Shown here piece by piece: positions 58,048-64,000 of a DNA stretch of 64,000 nt. Origin of the DNA: Tolumonas osonensis (GTDB lineage: Bacteria; Pseudomonadota; Gammaproteobacteria; Enterobacterales; Aeromonadaceae); assembly GCF_014202415.1 (NCBI RefSeq), contig NZ_JACHGR010000008.1, forward strand, positions 1-64,000, written 5' to 3'. The translations under genes were made by a program, and so were the position numbers. The stretch's first letter is position 1. The number at the start of each line of letters is the position of its first letter. The notes under the pieces are model-generated. The model saw nothing but the letters and a program-made list of their open reading frames with translations, ran no database searches and was not told the DNA's origin.

Positions 58048-59043
58048 TTACTGATCTGAAACAGCTTCAATTTTCTTCAGCCATTCAGCCCGTTGCGGGT
58101 CATTTTTGAAATCGTCATACAGTGGTGTCAGCACATTGCGGAAGGCCTCTTTATCGACCTGAATGAAGGTGGCACCGTTTTCCTGCGCTTTTTTGCGGGA
58201 GGCAGCGACTTCATCCGCCCATAGCTTCTGCTCATACTCTTCAGAGTGTTTCGCTGCGGTCGTAATAATGTTGCGCTGTTCATCAGAGAGCGCATCCCAG
58301 ACCTTGGTCGAGACTACCAAGTAGTCCGGTACGGCTGTGTGCTGATCTTCTGCATAGAACTTGGCCACTTCGACATGACGGGTCTGCACATACGAAGGTT
58401 CGTTGTTTTCTGCGCCATCAATCACGCCCTGTTGCAGCGCGGTATACACCTCACCAAACGGGATCGGCGCCGGCGCCGCGCCCAGCAGTTCGATCAGCTT
58501 GATGGTGGTTGGCGTCGCAACAACACGGATTTTCAGGCCCTTCATATCCGCCGGGGTATGGATGGCTTTATTGGCATAGAAGCTGCGGGTACCGGCCACA
58601 TACGATGCCAGGGAGATAAACCCTTTGTCCCGGGTTTCCTGCATCATTTCCTGACCCACCTGGCCATACAGCACGTTGGTGAAATGTTTATCGTTTTTAA
58701 ACAGATACGGCAGACTGAAGATCGAATAAGCCGGTGCGAAAGGCTCCATTTCACTGGCACTGGCCTTGGTCATGTCCAGTGCGCCATTCTGCAGCATTTC
58801 CAGCGTTTCGCGCGGACCGCCCATCTGACCGCCCGGGTAGATACGCAGCTTCATTTTGCCTTCGGACGCAGTGTCGATTTCCTTGGCCATTTCTGCCAGT
58901 GCCTTGTGCACGACATGCGAGTTATCCAGGTTATGCGCCAGTTTCAGGGTGACGCGTTCAACCGCCAGGGAGGAGAATGAGACCATCGCCATCGGTGCTG
59001 CCAGTAACAGACTTGCTGCCAGTGTTTTCAGTTTTAATGTCAT
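58048..59043 (-). CDS. TRAP transporter periplasmic binding protein (DctP)
   Basis: A 331-residue exported protein with a signal peptide ending near SSLAV, then a DctP fold with KGLKIRVVATPT (Arg that binds the carboxylate), PFGEVYTALQQGVIDGAENN and LVVSTKVWDAL. This is the uronate-type DctP pattern. It is the first gene of the leftward dctP-dctQ-dctM unit, divergent from uxaC. The ATG at 59043 follows AGAGG. Confidence 0.92.
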   Translation of the reverse strand: MTLKLKTLAASLLLAAPMAMVSFSSLAVERVTLKLAHNLDNSHVVHKALAEMAKEIDTASEGKMKLRIYPGGQMGGPRETLEMLQNGALDMTKASASEMEPFAPAYSIFSLPYLFKNDKHFTNVLYGQVGQEMMQETRDKGFISLASYVAGTRSFYANKAIHTPADMKGLKIRVVATPTTIKLIELLGAAPAPIPFGEVYTALQQGVIDGAENNEPSYVQTRHVEVAKFYAEDQHTAVPDYLVVSTKVWDALSDEQRNIITTAAKHSEEYEQKLWADEVAASRKKAQENGATFIQVDKEAFRNVLTPLYDDFKNDPQRAEWLKKIEAVSDQ

Positions 59044-59080
59044 TGTGAACAAACCTCTGCAGTTGGGGGGATTGATATCA

Positions 59081-59100
59081 CCTTGTTGTTATTAACAAGG
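59081..59100. repeat. Inverted repeat in the dctP leader
   Basis: CCTTGTT, spacer GTTATT, AACAAGG. It shares CCTTGT/ACAAGG with the 35-bp exuR palindrome, though the spacing differs. Confidence 0.5.
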
Positions 59101-59135
59101 CGTTTAAATGTCATACATGTCACTGATGCAACTTT

Positions 59136-59150
59136 AATTGGTACGACATC
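59136..59150 (+). promoter_or_regulatory. ExuR-type box on the dctP side
   Basis: AATTGGTACGACATC shares AATTGGTA with the boxes at 56096 and 59394. It lies about 95 bp upstream of dctP. Confidence 0.5.
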
Positions 59151-59217
59151 TTTTTTAGTTGAGTGCCATCACAGTTTTCAGGTTGTCCTGACAACAAGCG
59201 CCTTTTTCTATAAAAAA

Positions 59218-59233
59218 GGTGATGAAAATCACA
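59218..59233. promoter_or_regulatory. CRP-type site between dctP and uxaC
   Basis: GGTGA, TGAAAA, TCACA matches the CRP core TGTGA-N6-TCACA with one mismatch. Catabolite control of hexuronate genes is usual in relatives. Confidence 0.5.
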
Positions 59234-59393
59234 CCGCGAATCGCATAAAAAGCACTCACATCTGATTTTTATCCTCAAAAAGAACCCTGTTTATCCGGAA
59301 AAATGAGCCCTTTTCCCCCATCCGCATAAAATCTGTGAGCCACCATACAAAAACCAAGGGTAGTTGCTGGACAGGATGTCGTTATTCTGAATA

Positions 59394-59411
59394 ATTGGTA
59401 TAACACATTTG
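59394..59411 (+). promoter_or_regulatory. ExuR-type box before uxaC
   Basis: AATTGGTATAACACATTT carries the ATTGGTAT half-site and a weaker right half, 59 bp before the uxaC start. It shares AATTGGTATAACA with the box next to exuR read on the minus strand. Confidence 0.6.
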
Positions 59412-59469
59412 TTCTGGCTCATACGTTAATTCTGACGCATCAGCCCGCAATACCGTACCGGAGTGGAAT

Positions 59470-60882
59470 ATGAGTTCGTTTTTAACTGAAGATTTCTTGC
59501 TGGATACTGATTTTGCACGCCAGCTGTACCATGATTTCGCGGCTGACCAGCCGATTTACGATTTCCACTGCCATTTACCGCCGCAGCTGATTGCCGAGAA
59601 TTATCAGTTTAAGAACCTGTATGACATCTGGTTGAAAGGCGATCATTACAAATGGCGCGCGATGCGTTCTAACGGGGCTGATGAGCGTTTCTGTACTGGC
59701 GACGCCAGCGATTACGAGAAATATCAGGCCTATGCGGCGACCGTGCCGCACACCATCGGCAACCCGCTGTATCACTGGACCCACCTTGAACTGCGCCGTC
59801 CGTTCGGACTAACCAACGTGCAGCTCTCCCCGACCACCGAGAAACAGGTGTGGGATTTCTGTAACGACAAACTGGCACAGCCGGAATTCTCGGCGCGCGG
59901 CATCATGCAACAGATGAACGTGAAGCTGGTCGCTACCACCGATGATCCGATTGATGACCTGTCACACCACGCCAAAATCGCCGCCGATAGCAACTTCAAC
60001 ATCGTGGTGACTCCGGGCTGGCGTCCGGACAAGGCGTTCAACATTGATGCGCCCTGGTTTGCCGATTACATGACGGCGCTGGAAAAAGCCGCTGATGTCT
60101 CCATTACAACCTTTGATGACCTGACCAAAGCGCTGGGCAAACGTCTGGATCATTTCGCTGCTCATGGCTGTAAAATTTCCGACCATGCGCTGGATGTGGT
60201 GATGTTCGGTGAAGCCTCGGATGCCGAACTGACGGCGATGCTGCAGGCCCGTCGTCAGGGCAAAGAATTGACCCTCGAACAGGTCGCGGCCTTCAAAACC
60301 GCAGTACTGCTGTTCCTGGCGAAAGAGTACAAACAGCGTGGCTGGGTGCAGCAGTATCACATCGGCGCACTGCGCAACAACAACAGCCGTCGTTTGCTGG
60401 AACTGGGTCCGGACACCGGCTTTGACTCCATCAATGACGGTCTGGTCGCCGCGCCGCTGTCCCGTTTACTGGATGCGCAGGACCGCAACAACCAGCTGCC
60501 GAAAACCATTCTGTATTGCCTGAACCCTCGTGATAACGAAGTGCTGGCGACCATGCTGGGTAACTTCCAGGGTGATAACACCCCAGGAAAAATGCAGTTC
60601 GGTTCAGGTTGGTGGTTCAACGATCAGAAAGACGGCATGGAACGCCAGATGATGCAGCTGGCGCAACTCGGTTTGCTGAGCCGCTTCATCGGCATGCTGA
60701 CCGACAGCCGCAGCTTCCTTTCCTATACCCGTCACGAATATTTCCGCCGTGTGCTGTGCCGTATGCTCGGCCGCTGGGTGGCGGACGGTGAAGCACCTGC
60801 AGATATCAAACTGCTGGGCTCAATGGTGGAAAACATCTGTTTCCACAATGCGAAAAACTACTTCGGTATCGAACTGAAATAA
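59470..60882 (+). CDS. uxaC: Glucuronate/galacturonate isomerase
   Basis: A 470-residue enzyme, the same length as E. coli UxaC, converting galacturonate to tagaturonate and glucuronate to fructuronate. Amidohydrolase-type metal residues are seen in YDFHCHLPP, and the later [18 protein letters not shown] block is typical. ACCGGAGTGGAAT precedes the ATG. It is the first gene of uxaC-uxaB-uxaA. Confidence 0.97.
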   Translation: MSSFLTEDFLLDTDFARQLYHDFAADQPIYDFHCHLPPQLIAENYQFKNLYDIWLKGDHYKWRAMRSNGADERFCTGDASDYEKYQAYAATVPHTIGNPLYHWTHLELRRPFGLTNVQLSPTTEKQVWDFCNDKLAQPEFSARGIMQQMNVKLVATTDDPIDDLSHHAKIAADSNFNIVVTPGWRPDKAFNIDAPWFADYMTALEKAADVSITTFDDLTKALGKRLDHFAAHGCKISDHALDVVMFGEASDAELTAMLQARRQGKELTLEQVAAFKTAVLLFLAKEYKQRGWVQQYHIGALRNNNSRRLLELGPDTGFDSINDGLVAAPLSRLLDAQDRNNQLPKTILYCLNPRDNEVLATMLGNFQGDNTPGKMQFGSGWWFNDQKDGMERQMMQLAQLGLLSRFIGMLTDSRSFLSYTRHEYFRRVLCRMLGRWVADGEAPADIKLLGSMVENICFHNAKNYFGIELK

Positions 60883-60897
60883 CTGAACCAGACAGAG

Positions 60898-60922
60898 AAA
60901 ACGGGAGCATCCCTCCCGTTTT
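60898..60922 (+). terminator. Strong hairpin between uxaC and uxaB
   Basis: AAAACGGGAG, loop CATCC, CTCCCGTTTT give a perfect 10-bp stem ending in four T, directly followed by the uxaB ribosome site GAGGAG. It may terminate partly, stabilise the uxaC message or set the uxaC:uxaB ratio. Confidence 0.6.
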
Positions 60923-60934
60923 GAGGAGACACAA

Positions 60935-62398
60935 ATGCACGCTTTAAACCGTCAGCAATTTCCCGGTGCTGCCTATCCGGAAAAAATCATTCAGTTCGGC
61001 GAAGGTAACTTTCTGCGCGCCTTTGTGGACTGGCAGATCGATCAACTGAACGAATACACCAGCCTGAACGCCGGGGTGGCGATCATCCGCCCGATAGATA
61101 CCGCCTTCCCGCCCAGCCTGAGCACGCAGGACGGCCTCTACACTACCGTGATCCGCGGTCTGAACGAACAGGGCGAAGCGGTACGTCATACCCGCCTGAT
61201 CCGCTCCGTCACCCGCGAGCTGAACTGTTATCAGCAGTTTGACGAGGTGCTGGCCCTGGCGCGCAATCCGGATATCCGTTTCGTGTTCTCGAACACGACC
61301 GAAGCGGGTATCACGTATGTCGCGGACGATCAGCTCACCGATGCACCACCCGCCAGCTTTCCGGCAAAACTGACCCGCCTGCTGTTTGAACGTTTTCAGC
61401 AGTTCAACGGTGCCGCCGACAAGGGCTGGATCATCCTGCCTTGCGAGCTGATCGACTATAACGGTGACGCGCTGAAAGAACTGGTGCTGAAATATGCCGT
61501 GCAGTGGCAACTGCCGCTGGCCTTCACCAACTGGCTGGGTCAGGCCAACACCTTCTGCTCGACCCTGGTCGACCGGATCGTCACCGGCTTCCCGCGCGAT
61601 GAACATGCATCATTGCAGGAAGAGTTCGGCTATCAGGATCAGTTCGTCGATACCGCCGAATATTTCTATCTGTTTGTTATTCAAGGTCCGCAATGGCTGC
61701 GGGAAGCGCTGTGTCTGGATCAGCTGCCGGCCGACAAGCAGATGAACATCCGCATCGTCGAAGACATCAAGCCGTACAAGGAACGCAAAGTGGCGATCCT
61801 CAATGGCGCCCATACCGCGATGGTACCGGTGGCGTTCCTGAGCGGTCTGAACACCGTCGGTGAAAGCATGGATGACGCCCAGCTGAGCCAGTTCGTCGAA
61901 AAGGCGATTTTTGAAGAGATCGTGCCGACGCTGGATCTGCCACGGGATGAACTGGAGTCCTTCGCCCGCGATGTGCTGGCGCGCTTCCGCAATCCGTTCA
62001 TCAAGCACCAGTTGCTGTCGATCGCGCTGAACGGCATGACCAAATACAAGACCCGCATCCTGCCACAACTGCTGACCTATCAGGATCGCAAAGGCTGCCT
62101 GCCGGTTCGCCTGACCTTTGCGCTGGCGGCGCTGCTGGCGTTCTACCACGGTAAACGCGGTGACGAGAGCTATCCGCTGCAGGATGATGCGCACTGGCTG
62201 GAGCACTTCTCGGCACTGTGGACCGCCGTGGATGACGGCCGCATCACGATGGCGGAACTGGTGAAACAGACCCTGAGTCTGGAAAGTCACTGGGGCGAAG
62301 ATCTCACCCGGGTTAAAGGCCTGGTGGAAGCGGTCTGTGCCCATCTGACCCGGATCCACACCCAGGGCATGCGTACTGCACTGACTATTTGCTGTTGA
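60935..62398 (+). CDS. uxaB: Tagaturonate reductase (altronate oxidoreductase)
   Basis: A 487-residue NAD-dependent polyol dehydrogenase-family enzyme (E. coli 483) that reduces tagaturonate to altronate. [19 protein letters not shown], the Rossmann-adjacent [10 protein letters not shown] and [10 protein letters not shown] with the catalytic Lys region follow E. coli UxaB closely and differ from UxuB. Confidence 0.96.
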   Translation: MHALNRQQFPGAAYPEKIIQFGEGNFLRAFVDWQIDQLNEYTSLNAGVAIIRPIDTAFPPSLSTQDGLYTTVIRGLNEQGEAVRHTRLIRSVTRELNCYQQFDEVLALARNPDIRFVFSNTTEAGITYVADDQLTDAPPASFPAKLTRLLFERFQQFNGAADKGWIILPCELIDYNGDALKELVLKYAVQWQLPLAFTNWLGQANTFCSTLVDRIVTGFPRDEHASLQEEFGYQDQFVDTAEYFYLFVIQGPQWLREALCLDQLPADKQMNIRIVEDIKPYKERKVAILNGAHTAMVPVAFLSGLNTVGESMDDAQLSQFVEKAIFEEIVPTLDLPRDELESFARDVLARFRNPFIKHQLLSIALNGMTKYKTRILPQLLTYQDRKGCLPVRLTFALAALLAFYHGKRGDESYPLQDDAHWLEHFSALWTAVDDGRITMAELVKQTLSLESHWGEDLTRVKGLVEAVCAHLTRIHTQGMRTALTICC

Positions 62399-62407
62399 GG
62401 TCTCACC

Positions 62408-63895
62408 ATGCAGGAAGTAATAAAGATACACGCCACCGACAATGTGGCCGTGGCACTGGCTGACCTGACCGAAGGTCAGCAGATTGACATAGAGAATACC
62501 CTGATCACGCTGCGTGGCCCAATCAGCCGGGGTCATAAGCTGGCACTGCGCGATCTGCCAGCAGGCAGTCCGATCATCAAGTACGGTCTGCCGATTGGTC
62601 ACGCGAAAGAAGATATCGCCCAGGGCATGCACGTGCATAACCACAATATCGCCACCAACCTGAGCGATCTGGACAGCTATCAGTATCAGCCGGATTTTGT
62701 CGAGGTGCCGCAGCAACCGGCCGATCGTGACGTCATGCTCTATCGCCGCAAGCATGGTCAGGTCGGCATCCGCAACGAGTTATGGATCTTACCGACCGTG
62801 GGCTGCGTCAATGCCATGGCGAAACAGATGCTCAAGCAGATCGAACAGGACTGTGATTTGTCCACGATTGATGGTATCCACCTGTTCAGTCATCAGTATG
62901 GCTGTTCCCAGCTGGGTCAGGATCACCAGAATACCCGTACCATTTTGCAGAATATGGTCCGACACCCCAACGCCGGCGGAGTGCTGGTGGTTGGCCTGGG
63001 CTGTGAGAACAACCAAATCGCCGCGTTTAAAGAGACCCTAGGCGAATTTGATGCCGAACGGGTACGCTTCATGGTCTGCCAGCAGCATGACGATGAAGTC
63101 GGCACCGGCGTGGCGCATCTGAAAGAGCTGCTGGCGGTGATGCAAGACGACCAGCGCACCCCCGGCAAGCTGAGCGAACTGAAGTTCGGACTGGAATGCG
63201 GCGGTTCGGATGGTTTTTCCGGCATTACCGCCAATCCGCTGCTGGGCCAGTTCTCCGATTATGTCATCGCCCATGGTGGTACCAGCGTACTGACCGAGGT
63301 TCCGGAGATGTTCGGCGCGGAACGTATTCTGATGTCACGCTGCCGCGATGAAGACACCTTCGGTAAAACCGTGGCCATGGTGAACGATTTCAAACAGTAT
63401 TTCATCGATCACAACCAGCCGATTTATGAGAATCCGTCACCGGGCAACAAGGCGGGCGGGATCTCCACACTGGAGGAAAAATCGCTGGGCTGCACCCAGA
63501 AAGCCGGTCAGAGTCAGGTCATCGATGTGCTGAAATATGGTGAACGGTTAACCCGGCCGGGTCTGAACCTGTTGAACGCACCAGGCAATGACGCGGTAGC
63601 TACCAGCGCACTGGCCGCCGCCGGATGCCATATGGTATTGTTCAGTACCGGGCGCGGGACGCCCTACGGCGGATTCGTTCCGACAGTCAAACTGGCGACC
63701 AACAGCGATCTGGCCCGACGCAAACCACACTGGATTGATTTCAATGCCGGTCAGTTGCTGGAAGGTCACACCATGAGCCAACTGCTCAATCAGTTTATTG
63801 ACCTGATTGCCGATGTCGCCAATGGCAAAGCCACCTGTAATGAACAGAACGATTTCCGGGAACTGGCTATATTCAAAAGCGGCGTGACTCTTTGA
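62408..63895 (+). CDS. uxaA: Altronate dehydratase
   Basis: A 495-residue enzyme, equal to E. coli UxaA, dehydrating altronate to 2-keto-3-deoxygluconate. An N-terminal SAF-like domain (about 1-100) precedes the large catalytic part with GLGCENNQI, ECGGSDGFSGITANP and GRGTPYGGFVPTVK. It lies 9 bp after uxaB and overlaps the next start by 1 bp. kdgK, kdgA and uxuAB are not in the window. Confidence 0.97.
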   Translation: MQEVIKIHATDNVAVALADLTEGQQIDIENTLITLRGPISRGHKLALRDLPAGSPIIKYGLPIGHAKEDIAQGMHVHNHNIATNLSDLDSYQYQPDFVEVPQQPADRDVMLYRRKHGQVGIRNELWILPTVGCVNAMAKQMLKQIEQDCDLSTIDGIHLFSHQYGCSQLGQDHQNTRTILQNMVRHPNAGGVLVVGLGCENNQIAAFKETLGEFDAERVRFMVCQQHDDEVGTGVAHLKELLAVMQDDQRTPGKLSELKFGLECGGSDGFSGITANPLLGQFSDYVIAHGGTSVLTEVPEMFGAERILMSRCRDEDTFGKTVAMVNDFKQYFIDHNQPIYENPSPGNKAGGISTLEEKSLGCTQKAGQSQVIDVLKYGERLTRPGLNLLNAPGNDAVATSALAAAGCHMVLFSTGRGTPYGGFVPTVKLATNSDLARRKPHWIDFNAGQLLEGHTMSQLLNQFIDLIADVANGKATCNEQNDFRELAIFKSGVTL

Positions 63896-64000
63896 TGACA
63901 TTCCTGCACCACATAGCGGAACTCTTTGCAGCAAACCCACTGGCACAGTCAGTGGGTTTAATTGCATTTGCGGTCGGCATTTCGGCTTTTATTCAGAAAA
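63895..64000 (+). CDS. ygjV: YgjV-family inner-membrane protein, cut by window end
   Basis: Only the first 35 codons are present: MTFLHHIAELFAANPLAQSV..., then GLIAFAVGISAFIQK. The AQ-x-VG-x-IAF-x-x-GI pattern resembles E. coli YgjV. Its ATG overlaps the uxaA stop (TGATG), so it is translationally coupled. E. coli ygjV also lies beside uxaCA. Function is unknown; the family name rests on this short N-terminus. Confidence 0.65.
   Translation, partial: MTFLHHIAELFAANPLAQSVGLIAFAVGISAFIQK

Larger units (their letters stand above)
59044..59469. promoter_or_regulatory. Divergent control region between dctP and uxaC
   Basis: A 426-bp gap with no gene. It holds an inverted repeat CCTTGTT-N6-AACAAGG (59081-59100), an ExuR-type box (59136-59150) and a CRP-type site (59218-59233). 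A second ExuR-type box (59394-59411) lies 59 bp before uxaC. Promoters for both directions must lie here; I could not fix -35/-10 pairs with confidence. Confidence 0.65.

Noticed and set aside
59334-59350. Second CRP site (TGTGAGCCACCATACA) before uxaC
   Set aside because: Only the left half-site matches; the right half is poor.
61610-62755. 381-codon leftward frame
   Set aside because: Spans the uxaB-uxaA boundary in antisense and has no family features.

Overview
The window looks like a chromosomal segment of a gammaproteobacterium related to Aeromonadales; Tolumonas is my best guess. This rests on gene content and synteny (Na+-NQR, ftsYEX-rpoH, rsmD-yhhL, yihD-srkA, ubiD-fre, murI next to an rRNA promoter) and not on a database match. 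Almost all of it is conserved chromosome. I see no insertion sequence, prophage, integron, CRISPR array or tRNA gene.

Layout. 1-340: an rRNA operon promoter fires leftwards out of the window. 0.3-9.4 kb: a membrane-anchored RRM protein, murI, srkA-yihD, an isolated squalene/phytoene synthase-like gene, ubiD-fre, ubiK, recQ and a small AbiTii-like protein. 9.5-15.5 kb: rarD, then a beta-glucoside island (PTS IIB, IIC, IIA, 6-phospho-beta-glucosidase, a SemiSWEET and a LacI-family repressor) with tandem LacI-type operators in front. 15.5-21 kb: a leftward Cu(I)/Ag(I) efflux cluster (Met/His/Cys-rich exported protein, CusF-like, CusB, CusA). 21-29 kb: nfo, an orphan PTS IIB almost the same as the first one, and nqrABCDEF-nqrM.

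29-41 kb: rsmJ, prlC, an M24 aminopeptidase P, pssA, a possible degenerate PIN-like protein, putP, aspA, speE, an entericidin-like lipoprotein and a beta-carbonic anhydrase. 41-48.7 kb: rpoH, ftsX-ftsE-ftsY, divergent rsmD-yhhL, then rnb. 48.7-55.2 kb: an OmpR-type two-component system divergent from a small Met/His-rich exported protein, then tmcA, gmhB and dsbA. 55.2-64 kb: a hexuronate regulon made of exuR, a TRAP transporter (dctM-dctQ-dctP), uxaC-uxaB-uxaA, and the start of a YgjV-family gene cut by the right edge.

The two sugar regions are the most coherent systems. In the first, a cellobiose-type PTS imports and phosphorylates a beta-glucoside and a GH1 enzyme with the 6-phosphate signature cleaves it. 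A SemiSWEET lies in the same cluster and could move free sugar. In the second, a TRAP transporter stands where enterobacteria have ExuT, and the Uxa enzymes take galacturonate and glucuronate towards KDG. ExuR-type boxes lie at both ends of the transporter genes and before uxaC. Other notable items are a tandem identical metal-site repeat in CusB, rho-independent terminators inside opposing genes, and a perfect CRP-type palindrome in the rRNA promoter's upstream region.
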